13,533 bases of DNA from Candidatus Woesearchaeota archaeon. GTDB taxonomy: Archaea > Nanobdellota > Nanobdellia > Woesearchaeales > GW2011-AR9. The first letter of the stretch is position 1, and each line of letters starts with the position of its first letter. Made by a program: the position numbers and the translations under genes. Shown piece by piece: positions 1 to 7,056 of this stretch. The notes beneath the pieces are model-generated. The model was not told the DNA's origin. It did no database searches and saw nothing but the letters and a program-made list of their open reading frames with translations. The stretch is from NCBI GenBank assembly GCA_016188105.1, contig JACPIL010000071.1, forward strand, positions 1 to 13,533. Reading direction: 5' to 3'.

Positions 1-381
1 ACGCGGTTCATCAAAGTGCGGGTAAAGGAGCAGACCTTCACAGGTAAAACCAACTCTTGCTAAAGGGGAAGTTTTGGCAAACTCCCATTGATGGAATTCT
101 TCGTAATCTAGATTGGCCCCGCCGTTTATGATGATATAAGCCCGCCCTTTAATGGCTACTGCTTTTTCCTCCCAACCTGGGACCGGTCCAGCGGCAAGAT
201 CAGCATAAAATTCGTTCACCACAGCAGCAGCACGGTCAAGATCAATTGGTGCAGCTCTGGCAAGATCGTAATTCCCTTTAAGAAAACGCTCAAAGTATAA
301 TTTTTCTTTTGCCGAACAGGCTGAAGCTAATTTTTCTAACTCCGCCAGCTCGCGAGCTGCTTCCCTGATTTTATCAGTCAT
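1..381 (-). CDS. Unknown protein, 5' part only (runs off window start)
   Basis: Reading the minus strand from the ATG at 381 gives 127 codons without a stop up to the window edge, so the C-terminus is missing. The first ~25 residues form a charged helix (MTDKIREAARELAELEKLAS), followed by a mixed region with aromatic and glycine-rich strands (GRAYIIINGGANLDYEEFHQW, then FTCEGLLLYPHFDEPR at the edge). I do not recognise a family. The uninterrupted frame, protein-like composition and position divergent to the gene at 474 support it as real. The 92-nt gap to 474 would hold both promoters. Confidence 0.7.
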   Translation of the reverse strand, partial: MTDKIREAARELAELEKLASACSAKEKLYFERFLKGNYDLARAAPIDLDRAAAVVNEFYADLAAGPVPGWEEKAVAIKGRAYIIINGGANLDYEEFHQWEFAKTSPLARVGFTCEGLLLYPHFDEPR

Positions 382-473
382 GGAAACATTATCAGGTAAC
401 TCTTAAAAAGTGTTGTGAAACTGCTACAAGTTTTTACTACTCATTTGCAATCAGTAATGTTTAAATAAAAAGG

Positions 474-1064
474 ATGTTCTTAACCAAGCAGGGTGTTTTT
501 GATATCTCCTTAGAAACCGTCGTACAACATAGCGAACAAACAAAAGTTCTACCACTAGAAGACATATTTAACTATACTGCGCTCTCTTTCCTTCTGGAAC
601 CAGCAACAAAAGCAGGACAAACCGAAGCTGAAGAAGAGGAAGAGGAGATAGAAGTAGCCTTAGATGAACTGGAAGAAAGCTTGGCTGAAGAAGAGAAGGA
701 TATTCCGCAGATAGATTATTCTGGGTCAGATGAACAGTTTTTATTAGAGCAAAACTATGAATCTGCTCAGGGTTATGTGAGTAAATCATATCACAGCGGA
801 ATTACTGCTGAATTGGAAGGAGATGAGAAATACGAAGCAGCCGAAGCAGGATTAGTTATAGACTCAGAAATTATGCACTCTGAAGAAGCCAAAGATGCTA
901 TTCTGGAAATTCAATATGCAACTATGCTTGGTTCAATTCACGCTGCCGATCCAGATAAAAGAGACCGATTAAGCGAGTTCATAATGTTTTACCATTCCCT
1001 TTTTAAGCTGTTAGAAAGAAGTTGCGGTGGAAATCCAGATGTTAATTACGATCCGTTAGTCTGA
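474..1064 (+). CDS. Acidic protein of unknown function
   Basis: This 196-residue protein is not recognised. Residues 51-76 are a strongly acidic, probably helical stretch with runs of Glu (EAEEEEEEIEVALDELEES), and the rest is also rich in Glu and Asp. The C-terminal third (about 135-183) looks like an amphipathic helical domain with a hydrophobic FIMFYHSLFKLLE segment. There is no signal peptide or membrane helix. It converges with the CYTH gene, 16 nt apart. The ATG at 474 follows AAAAAGG, but a TATA-like TTTAAATA lies only 7-14 nt upstream, too close to serve this start with normal archaeal spacing. Either another element is the promoter or the start is misjudged, although no other early ATG exists in frame. 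Confidence 0.65.
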   Translation: MFLTKQGVFDISLETVVQHSEQTKVLPLEDIFNYTALSFLLEPATKAGQTEAEEEEEEIEVALDELEESLAEEEKDIPQIDYSGSDEQFLLEQNYESAQGYVSKSYHSGITAELEGDEKYEAAEAGLVIDSEIMHSEEAKDAILEIQYATMLGSIHAADPDKRDRLSEFIMFYHSLFKLLERSCGGNPDVNYDPLV

Positions 1065-1080
1065 TCCATGCAGATTAAGT

Positions 1081-1602
1081 TCATTTCTTTAGTTTTTGGA
1101 GAAGTAAGTCACTATAAGAGCAGGAGACTAAATCTTCGTCCTTGATTCCTAAGACTTTCATATAATGACGGCATTGTTTTAACAGCTTTGCCTTACCTAT
1201 CTTGCCACTACTATCGATGGCTTCAATCTCACAGAATTTTCCTAAGTCTTGTACAGCGTCAACATGAAACTTGACATTCTCGATAAAATAAATGTGTCTT
1301 AGCTTATCAACCACTACCGATACACCGCAGGCAGCTTTAAGTGCTTCTTTCAAGTTAGGGTCTGGTTGAGATTGATATAAAATTACTCTTGAATCTTTAG
1401 GGCCTTCTTTATCCTCGCGCTCATAGAAGACTAAAGCATTTTCTAATCTCCCTTCACGTAGTTTTAGTCTTCCTCGGGGTACCCTGAAATAAGTGTCTAC
1501 TTGATGATCGAGGCCTCGATAATCTGCACCTTCGTATTCTAAAATAGTACGAACGGCACGAATATCATCACAGCGCGCTTTAATTTCCACATTAAGGGGC
1601 AT
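1081..1602 (-). CDS. cyaB: CYTH-domain protein, CyaB-like (class IV adenylate cyclase / triphosphatase family)
   Basis: The 173-residue protein opens with MPLNVEIKAR, the typical beginning of COG1437 CyaB-like CYTH proteins. These form an eight-stranded tunnel that binds triphosphates and metals. Visible elements are Glu6-x-Lys8-x-Arg10 (the ExExK signature with its first Glu replaced by Asn4), a basic run Arg43/Arg45/Lys47/Arg49, Lys100-Leu-Arg102, and an acidic pair in FCEIEAID (Glu125, Glu127). The family includes adenylate cyclases, thiamine triphosphatases and polyphosphatases; the sequence does not decide between them. I chose the ATG at 1602, which aligns with the family start; an in-frame ATG at 1623 would add MGAYFLS. 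It is the last gene of the elp3-nitrilase-dphB cluster and begins 52 nt after dphB ends. Confidence 0.82.
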   Translation of the reverse strand: MPLNVEIKARCDDIRAVRTILEYEGADYRGLDHQVDTYFRVPRGRLKLREGRLENALVFYEREDKEGPKDSRVILYQSQPDPNLKEALKAACGVSVVVDKLRHIYFIENVKFHVDAVQDLGKFCEIEAIDSSGKIGKAKLLKQCRHYMKVLGIKDEDLVSCSYSDLLLQKLKK

Positions 1603-1654
1603 ACTCAAAAAATAAGCTCCCACTTTTTATTATTTGCTATTTTAGAAATAGATT

Positions 1655-2422
1655 TTAGGGAGATTCAGAATAGAACCTTACTACTTCTTCTTCCATGAAA
1701 TGCATTTTGCCTGGAATGATAAGGCAATGCGGGGGTTTGCCAAAGTTATGATTCTTTATTTCTTCTAAAGGGCCCGCTTTGATAACTGCATCTTCGCTCC
1801 CTAAGCGCGCACAACCGATCACCAGAAGATTTTTCTGGATGATGTTTTCTTTTTTTCTTGCTTCAATGGTTTCAAGAACTTCTAAAGCCTGATTTACAGT
1901 CATGAATTTCTGTTGGTCTGGTTTTAGATCAAGTAAGAATAAGGTATGTAAACCTATTTGTTGATTTTCTTTCAACACCGTGTAAGGAGTTTCGAGCTGA
2001 GGATGATCTTCTGGAAAAGGAATGGAAGTTGCTCGGCCGAACTTGTACAATTGTAAGCCAGTAATTCCTACCGCAGTTAGCACGGACGCATTATGGATTA
2101 CTTCTACTGGTACTTTTTTTTCTTTGGCTAGCTTGAACAGTTCGATATGTGTGGTTGCTGAGAAAGGATCGCCAATCACTAAGAAAGCTACGTCTGCAGT
2201 TTTCGCTTCCTTGACGATCTCCTCATCTTTTTGTTCGCTGGTAGCTCGATCAGCGAGGATGATTTTTTTTCCGTAGAAACGTTCTAAATCTGAAAGAGAA
2301 CATTGCAACAGAGAGGTATAGTTCTCCAGATAGACTTTATCGCACTTCTTGATTATTTCTAATCCTTTGACGGTAATATCTTTCTCTGTGCTGAGTCCGA
2401 TGCCGATAAGGTAGAGAGTCAT
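1655..2422 (-). CDS. dphB: Diphthine synthase DphB (Dph5)
   Basis: DphB is the SAM-dependent methyltransferase that trimethylates the modified histidine of elongation factor 2 during diphthamide synthesis in the cytoplasm. At 255 residues it has normal archaeal length. The tetrapyrrole-methylase-type fold is visible: the N-terminal strand and loop LYLIGIGLSTEKDITVKG (3-20), the KCDKVYLENYTS segment, the SAM-binding GDPFSATTH (84-92) and HNAS (110-113). The C-terminal half carries LLVIGCARLGS and the terminal LIIPGKMHFMEEE that is conserved in the family. It follows the nitrilase-like gene by 15 nt and is in the same operon as elp3. No strong Shine-Dalgarno is seen before the ATG. Confidence 0.95.
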   Translation of the reverse strand: MTLYLIGIGLSTEKDITVKGLEIIKKCDKVYLENYTSLLQCSLSDLERFYGKKIILADRATSEQKDEEIVKEAKTADVAFLVIGDPFSATTHIELFKLAKEKKVPVEVIHNASVLTAVGITGLQLYKFGRATSIPFPEDHPQLETPYTVLKENQQIGLHTLFLLDLKPDQQKFMTVNQALEVLETIEARKKENIIQKNLLVIGCARLGSEDAVIKAGPLEEIKNHNFGKPPHCLIIPGKMHFMEEEVVRFYSESP

Positions 2423-2437
2423 TTTGTCATTGATATA

Positions 2438-3127
2438 TCAAAACTGTGAATATACTCCTCCAAACAGATTTTTAAATTTTTTATGAACCTCAGCCAGATT
2501 TCCTGCGATATAAACCTGCTCTAATCCATCAGCAACTACGCCATAACCTTTTTGATGCACCGCTTTCATACTCCGGGGTAGATCTGGATTACCGGATGCG
2601 ACTAAAAAAACTATATCTAAATCTAAAACTCTTCTCTGCGCAAGTGATCCTGCATCAGCACATATCTCTATGCCTATCTTTAAATCCTTCCACTGGAATG
2701 GAGACAAAGTCTCTCCTGGCTGGTACTTCAAACTATGTCTTACGGCAAACCTGCCTTCCCCACCGTCTTCGATTTTATCTTGTTGATGAATTATCTCGCC
2801 ATTGTAAAATACATAACAAGAGTTCTGAATTCTATCTTCTTTTTTCCACACAAAAGTTCCGGGTATGAGTAAAGTCCGGTCACTCAAATGTTTTAATTTT
2901 TCAAGATATTCTGCCAACTCTGCCTCGGAAAGAGGCCGAGATCGAGGCATGAAACTATACTCTGGAGAGATAATAACATGATATTCTTTCGAGGCATATG
3001 CTTCTCTGATTAATCGGAAAATTCTCTGTTGATCAGAACCAGAAATTCTCGTTTCTGCTTCAACTATCCCTATTTTAAGGGGCTCTTCTTGCACCATTAA
3101 TTCATCTAAGGTATGTGTACTGATCAT
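2438..3127 (-). CDS. Nitrilase-superfamily carbon-nitrogen hydrolase
   Basis: This 229-residue protein carries the Glu-Lys-Cys catalytic triad of the carbon-nitrogen hydrolase superfamily in the right order and context: Glu56 in IISPEYSF, Lys118 in IIHQQDKIEDG, and the nucleophile Cys156 in IGIEICADAG. A second conserved strand follows (DIVFLVASGNP, 171-181). Members cleave amides or nitriles, or use glutamine-derived nitrogen; the substrate here is unknown. It is somewhat shorter than typical family members (about 260-300) and the C-terminus is abbreviated. Only one base separates elp3's stop from this ATG, so translation is probably coupled. A tighter start at Met11 is possible because the first ten residues precede the predicted first strand. 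Confidence 0.85.
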   Translation of the reverse strand: MISTHTLDELMVQEEPLKIGIVEAETRISGSDQQRIFRLIREAYASKEYHVIISPEYSFMPRSRPLSEAELAEYLEKLKHLSDRTLLIPGTFVWKKEDRIQNSCYVFYNGEIIHQQDKIEDGGEGRFAVRHSLKYQPGETLSPFQWKDLKIGIEICADAGSLAQRRVLDLDIVFLVASGNPDLPRSMKAVHQKGYGVVADGLEQVYIAGNLAEVHKKFKNLFGGVYSQF

Positions 3128-3128
3128 C

Positions 3129-4817
3129 TTACAATCCCTTCACCACATATGGTCCTTCTTTTCTATAGCCTAGTTTCTCTTCATAATATTTCCGCACCCC
3201 TACTCCAGAGATGACTACCATTTTGTCTTTTCCATGTTCTCGGGCAAGCTCTTCTGCTTTCTGCATCAGCTTCTTACCCCAGCCTTTGTGTTGTACCATT
3301 CCTTCATCACCGATAGCTGTAGCTGTCCCATAGACATGCAATTCGCGGATCAGAGCACTTCCAGGAGTAATTTCTGATCGCAGAAATTCAAAAGGAAACC
3401 GCAATCTACAAAAGCCGATCAGAACATCATTGTCTAAATCTTCCGCGGAAATAAAAAATTCTTTTCCTTTTGAGGCTTCATACTCCATCACCTTGATTTC
3501 TACTTTGTCCCAATTAATATCTTTTCCTTTTGGTTCCCTAGCTCGAATATCTCGGGATTTATTCTCATATTTATCATCAGTAAACTGGCGTAGATTAGTC
3601 CGGTCCACTCCTGCTTCCCAATATTTTGTCGGTACATCCCGTTGCACTCGTTGAATCCGACAATATTCTGGTACAAAAGTGTAAAATTCTGCAACGCGCT
3701 TTGCTGCTTCTTCAGTGCTGATAGGCGTAAATTCCCCTTTCTGGTATTGATAATATAATGCCGTTCCCGGAGCGACCATGCAGGGATATAGTTTGATCAT
3801 GTCTGGCTTGTAGGCTGGATCAGTAAATAATTGACGCATCCCGGCCATGTCTCGCTCATAATCTGTCAATGGCAAGCCAGGCATGTAATGAAAATTGATC
3901 TTGAATCCTAAATCACGCAATACTTGAATTGATTTGGTAGAATCTGCTGCGGTATGCCCGCGGTGCACAAACTTTAACACGTCATCGTAGACTGATTGAA
4001 TCCCTAATTCCACTCTGGTACAACCTTGACGAAGCATCTCATTGCCGTGCTCCAGAAATCCCCAATCTGGTTTGGTTTCGATACACAGAGCAACACATCT
4101 GATTTGGCTGGTTTCATTGCGCAGCTGTTCTTCTTCAAGGGTTGTTTTGGTCCTTTGTTTTAGTTCTGACAATTTGCTCTTGATATTCTGTTCGCGCTCC
4201 TTATCATACATGTCCCCGGGAAGTTGAAAATATTCCTTGAACTTCAAAAAATCAAATTCATCTTGAGCATCGAAAAATAAATCGGAGAAATCGTTCATGG
4301 CCTTGAATAAACCGTAGACAAATTCTTCTTGATATTCCTTCGGTTCAGCAGTAAATGTGCCCCCCATGATTATAATTTCGATCTTATCAAAACTATGCCC
4401 CATCAAGACGTATTGCTGCAAGCGGTTGAAGACTTGTAAGTAAGAATCGTAATTGTTTCTGATCCCGCGCATAGTGGCAGGCTCATGGCCGGTGTAAGAC
4501 TGCGGCACATCTCCCCAGGGAGAATTCAATCCACCGGGGCAAAAAGTGCATTTGCCGTGTGGGCATTTAGAAGGTGCAGTCATGATCGCTACCGGAGAGA
4601 CACCGGAAATAGTCCGCGTAGGTTTGGAAAGGAGAATTTTTTTGAAATCAGCGATTTTTTCTTTCGGCAGTGAGACCAGGATTTCGATGTTAGTCGGCGT
4701 TTTTGATAACTTATATTTTTTTGCGATATCCTGTTTAATAGTGTTCAAGCTCTCTTGATCTTCTATTTTGTTAGTTTTGATCAGTTCAGTTATTTCTTGG
4801 AGTGCGTTTGTCGACAT
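3129..4817 (-). CDS. elp3: Elp3, tRNA U34 carboxymethyl-modifying radical SAM / acetyltransferase
   Basis: Archaeal Elp3 acts alone to install cm5U at the wobble uridine of tRNA, using acetyl-CoA and a radical SAM iron-sulfur cluster. The 562 residues match full length. After an N-terminal tRNA-binding region comes the 4Fe-4S motif CPHGKCTFCPGG with Cys85, Cys90 and Cys93, then the radical SAM core (IEIIIMGGTFTAEP; CIETKPDWG; RVELGIQSVYDDVL; HYMPGLPLTDYERD; KLYPCMVAPGTALYYQYQ). The C-terminal GNAT domain (roughly 420-562) has the acetyl-CoA loop Gln509-His-Lys-Gly-Trp-Gly and ends GVGVRKYYEEKLGY. It leads the minus-strand cluster. A TATA-like TTTAAAATA at 4843-4851 sits the right distance upstream for a near-leaderless transcript. 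Confidence 0.97.
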   Translation of the reverse strand: MSTNALQEITELIKTNKIEDQESLNTIKQDIAKKYKLSKTPTNIEILVSLPKEKIADFKKILLSKPTRTISGVSPVAIMTAPSKCPHGKCTFCPGGLNSPWGDVPQSYTGHEPATMRGIRNNYDSYLQVFNRLQQYVLMGHSFDKIEIIIMGGTFTAEPKEYQEEFVYGLFKAMNDFSDLFFDAQDEFDFLKFKEYFQLPGDMYDKEREQNIKSKLSELKQRTKTTLEEEQLRNETSQIRCVALCIETKPDWGFLEHGNEMLRQGCTRVELGIQSVYDDVLKFVHRGHTAADSTKSIQVLRDLGFKINFHYMPGLPLTDYERDMAGMRQLFTDPAYKPDMIKLYPCMVAPGTALYYQYQKGEFTPISTEEAAKRVAEFYTFVPEYCRIQRVQRDVPTKYWEAGVDRTNLRQFTDDKYENKSRDIRAREPKGKDINWDKVEIKVMEYEASKGKEFFISAEDLDNDVLIGFCRLRFPFEFLRSEITPGSALIRELHVYGTATAIGDEGMVQHKGWGKKLMQKAEELAREHGKDKMVVISGVGVRKYYEEKLGYRKEGPYVVKGL

Positions 4818-4842
4818 AGTTTATCTTCATTTATGCTTATTT

Positions 4843-4851
4843 TATTTTAAA
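4843..4851 (-). promoter_or_regulatory. TATA-like element of the elp3 operon
   Basis: TTTAAAATA on the minus strand is centred about 30 nt before the elp3 ATG (4817), giving a predicted start site a few bases before the codon. It lies just beyond the stop codon of the preceding gene, so the elp3 cluster probably has its own promoter. Confidence 0.5.
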
Positions 4852-4857
4852 TTTTGC

Positions 4858-5337
4858 TTAAAGCAGAGTATCATCATCCAGAAAGTTTCCTATCGTGAAT
4901 CCGTCATGATCCAGATTGAAGCCGTATAAATCATTGTAGGTCTGCATGGTATTATACAATCTTCTATTGGCTTGGGGAGCCATGGTCGAAGCACAGATCA
5001 GATCCACAATCCGTTCCTCTTTGAAATCAGTATTTTCCATTCTCATCTTTGCGATGGCTCTTGCCTGTTCCATATCTACTGCTACTAGAAATATGCCTTC
5101 TCCATAACCCTCTTGTTCTTTTTGAAAAAGAGTTCTTGGATTACCGGCGTATCTGATCAATCCCCAATTATCATACTGAAAATGGAGAATATAACCAGAA
5201 TGCGTTTTTCCATGCACCCTCCCCAGATTTACAAGTGTTGGTTTATCTTCCCCAAAAGAATCACGAAGCCTTCCTTTCGGAGCAATCTTTCTTACATTGT
5301 ACCTTGCTACTAAGTTTGTCACAATTGTATCTAACAT
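4858..5337 (-). CDS. Unknown protein, partner of the P-loop gene
   Basis: This 159-residue soluble protein is not recognised. It looks like an alpha/beta domain: helix 1-15, basic KIAPKGRLRDSFGED, strands around GYILHFQYDNWGLIRYAG (48-65), a strand-helix unit GIFLVAVDMEQARAIAKMRM, and an acidic end FLDDDTLL. A possible low-complexity link is absent. It begins 4 nt after the P-loop gene ends, and a Shine-Dalgarno-like GGTGA overlaps that gene's stop codon (CGG TGA AAAG ATG). The two are therefore very likely co-transcribed and translationally coupled, which suggests a joint function. Confidence 0.75.
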   Translation of the reverse strand: MLDTIVTNLVARYNVRKIAPKGRLRDSFGEDKPTLVNLGRVHGKTHSGYILHFQYDNWGLIRYAGNPRTLFQKEQEGYGEGIFLVAVDMEQARAIAKMRMENTDFKEERIVDLICASTMAPQANRRLYNTMQTYNDLYGFNLDHDGFTIGNFLDDDTLL

Positions 5338-5341
5338 CTTT

Positions 5342-5788
5342 TCACCGCAGAACCTTGACTTTTGATGCTGGATTAATAATTATGAAATCGTAATCTCCTT
5401 CAAGGCTACGATATATATTTGGATTAAACATTCCTACCCTTAGATGTACTCTTTTAGTAACTTTTGCTGCTAAGATATGAGGATCTTCTTTTGGCAAAAG
5501 ACGATGATCATCGAAATACTCCCAAGCACAGTGGAATAGATAGACCAGATTTCTCCGTTCAGGCCGATCCATCCTTTCAAAGGTCTCAGTACGGGGCGAT
5601 CCTTCAGATCTGCAAGCTTGTAGTTCCCCTTTTTGATCAAAGCGATCTGCTAACTTTTTGATAAGATAACTTTTTCCGCTATGCGGATATCCATAGATAG
5701 CGGCAAGAACAGGCCTATCAGTAACTGCTTCTAATCGTGAGATGGCTTCTTTGATGCCGTCCTCTAGGTTGAAAGTCGGAATGGTCAT
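5342..5788 (-). CDS. Small P-loop NTPase of unknown role
   Basis: A 148-residue protein with a clear Walker A motif GYPHSGKS (residues 33-40), preceded by the hydrophobic strand PVLAAIY, as in nucleotide kinases and GTPase-like P-loop proteins. The last strand YDFIIINP near the C-terminus is hydrophobic but lacks the classical Walker B acidic end, so the acidic residue may come from elsewhere, for example the FHCAWEYFDDHR region (about 85-97). The size and single domain resemble small kinases of the uridine-kinase type, but I cannot name the substrate. It is first in a two-gene unit. Walker A is certain; the family is not. Confidence 0.75.
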   Translation of the reverse strand: MTIPTFNLEDGIKEAISRLEAVTDRPVLAAIYGYPHSGKSYLIKKLADRFDQKGELQACRSEGSPRTETFERMDRPERRNLVYLFHCAWEYFDDHRLLPKEDPHILAAKVTKRVHLRVGMFNPNIYRSLEGDYDFIIINPASKVKVLR

Positions 5789-5810
5789 GAGTAATCTTTA
5801 CTTTGGAGTT

Positions 5811-5818
5811 TATTTAAA
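5811..5818 (-). promoter_or_regulatory. TATA box of the P-loop gene pair
   Basis: TTTAAATA on the minus strand is centred about 26 nt before the ATG at 5788. That predicts a leaderless transcript for the P-loop gene and its downstream partner. Confidence 0.55.
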
Positions 5819-5854
5819 CTTTTCTATTGTAACTACCGGTTAGTAATAGTAAAT

Positions 5855-5862
5855 TTTATAAA
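5855..5862 (+). promoter_or_regulatory. TATA box of the JAMM-like gene
   Basis: TTTATAAA lies 37-44 nt before the ATG at 5899. Transcription would start near 5885, leaving a leader of about 13 nt without an evident Shine-Dalgarno. Confidence 0.55.
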
Positions 5863-5898
5863 TAATACGGAGATTTTACCGAGAATCATCTAAAGACA

Positions 5899-6678
5899 AT
5901 GGAAACAATAACCTTACCTGCCCGCTATTGGGGTAATTATCGGACAATTAAAGATTTATTAGTCTTAGAACGTCTTAGTGTAGAACATTTTCTGATCGGA
6001 GAAGTTTTTCAGGAAGAAGATGATCACTTTATCCTTGGTGCTAGTCATATTATCACTCCAGATTGGGTCTTTAGGCAACAGTATGATCAGAGCTATCCGC
6101 TGGGTTATCAGGCGAGAAACCTATCCTGTGATGATCCGTTATTTCCGGTGTTAGAATACGAATACGCAGAACCACATCAGCAGTTGATAGCGCCTCCTTC
6201 TCCTCAAGAATGTGCACAAAACTTTGCTATCCATCCAGATTTCTTGCCATACATACAGGAGCATCTCGAAAACATGTGGGGCCTGGGAATTGGTACTATC
6301 ACTATACATAATCATCCGACAATTTCCTATTCTTCCTTAGATAGAGAAAGTCAACAAAGTTTGCAGATCTTATATGATCTTTCTGATAGAAGTACAGACT
6401 TTCGAACCTTCGTAAAAGACTATTTGCGCACCAGGCAAAGAACCCCCAGTGAAACTGATCTTGCTATAACCAGGCAATTTTCGAACAAAGGTATAGGTCT
6501 GATCGCACTAGGGAGAACTAAACCTCTTTTGCCTGAAACTGTGAACCCTGATCCTCACGATTATATTGGGTTTAAAGTTCTGGATCATGGCTATGAGCCA
6601 GTCCAGGTTAAGCTGCCACCAAGACCACCCACTCCACCGCCCTTCCCTCACCTTTACTGGGTAGATCGGCAAGTCTAA
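5899..6678 (+). CDS. Probable JAMM/MPN-domain (JAB-like) metalloprotease with an insertion
   Basis: I read this 259-residue protein as a divergent JAMM/MPN domain. Near the N-terminus, VEHFLIGEVFQEEDDHFILGASHIITP (28-54) fits the first MPN strands, with Glu29 in the place of the catalytic Glu. GIGTITIHNHP gives the zinc ligands His137 and His139 followed by Pro140, as in RadC and Rpn11-like proteins. The required Ser-x-x-Asp occurs twice: SSLD (145-148), followed by RESQQSL as in Rpn11-type domains, and PSETDLAITR (183-192), a near-perfect RadC/prokaryotic JAB form followed by the expected strand GIGLIALG. If the second is used, about 43 residues separate it from HxHP instead of the usual six. 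The C-terminus has a proline-rich tail (239-250). Family members cleave isopeptide bonds or sulfur-carrier fusions, among other roles. No ubiquitin-like, E1 or E2 gene is next to it. Confidence 0.62.
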   Translation: METITLPARYWGNYRTIKDLLVLERLSVEHFLIGEVFQEEDDHFILGASHIITPDWVFRQQYDQSYPLGYQARNLSCDDPLFPVLEYEYAEPHQQLIAPPSPQECAQNFAIHPDFLPYIQEHLENMWGLGIGTITIHNHPTISYSSLDRESQQSLQILYDLSDRSTDFRTFVKDYLRTRQRTPSETDLAITRQFSNKGIGLIALGRTKPLLPETVNPDPHDYIGFKVLDHGYEPVQVKLPPRPPTPPPFPHLYWVDRQV

Positions 6679-6739
6679 TAATCCTTACTCCCGCATAGTT
6701 CGAAATCACTAAGTCGGGTTTAATGCGATTTCCGCAACT

Positions 6740-6747
6740 TTTATAAA
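6740..6747 (+). promoter_or_regulatory. TATA box of the rpl21e-rpo4-DUF655 cluster
   Basis: TTTATAAA is centred about 26 nt upstream of the ATG at 6770, which predicts a leaderless L21e transcript reading on into rpo4. Confidence 0.6.
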
Positions 6748-6769
6748 TCAACCCTTATCTCAGCTAAGC

Positions 6770-6985
6770 ATGGTAACCAGAATGGGAACTCGGCAGAGGA
6801 AAACCCGCCAAAAATTCACGAAACATTATCGTGAACGGGGAAAACTTTCTTTAAGCCAGTATTTTCAAGAACTCCAAGTAGGAGATAAGGTTAATCTTAA
6901 GATCAATTCCAATATGCAGACCGGGCAGTTTTACCCTCGATTTCATGGAATGACTAAGATGTTACGAAGTTACCTTGCGGGATAA
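6770..6985 (+). CDS. rpl21e: Ribosomal protein L21e, N-terminal part (frame broken)
   Basis: The first ~62 residues are unmistakable L21e of the large ribosomal subunit: basic start MVTRMGTRQRKTRQKF, RERGKLSLSQYFQEL, then VGDKVNLKI and YPRFHG. Archaeal L21e is normally about 95-100 residues, but this frame stops after 71 with an unrelated tail (MTKMLRSYLAG). The missing conserved C-terminus is present in the +1 frame at 6954-7043. The distance from FHG to the next conserved residues is about 23 nt shorter than the family requires, so a short deletion (biological or assembly) broke the gene. It heads the conserved L21e-Rpo4-DUF655 order. Confidence 0.9.
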   Translation: MVTRMGTRQRKTRQKFTKHYRERGKLSLSQYFQELQVGDKVNLKINSNMQTGQFYPRFHGMTKMLRSYLAG

Positions 6986-7043
6986 AAATAAGGAAAAAAG
7001 AGTATTTGTTCATCCTATCCATCTCAAAAAAACTGATAAATAA
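6954..7043 (+). pseudogene. rpl21e: Out-of-frame C-terminal part of L21e
   Basis: In the frame one base ahead of the L21e start frame, codons from 6954 read L-RCYEVTLRDKNKEKRVFV followed by HPIHLKKTDK and a stop at 7041-7043. This matches the end of L21e (family pattern RGRxYxVxVxDxxKxKxxxVxPxHL). The stop lies 13 nt before the true rpo4 start, the spacing expected if this is the genuine gene end. The reading frame is closed upstream by TGA at 6951-6953, so this part has no start of its own. Together with 6770-6985 it represents a single L21e gene disrupted around 6948-6960. Confidence 0.85.
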
Positions 7044-7056
7044 TCAATACAGAAAA

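Noticed and set aside
3430..4758. Several plus-strand reading frames of 61-74 residues inside elp3
   Set aside because: All lie antisense to the strongly conserved elp3 coding sequence and are chance frames.
7006..7056. Longer N-terminus for Rpo4 from the ATG at 7006
   Set aside because: The extra 17 residues overlap the out-of-frame L21e C-terminal codons and do not resemble the Rpo4 family; the ATG at 7057 matches the family start.
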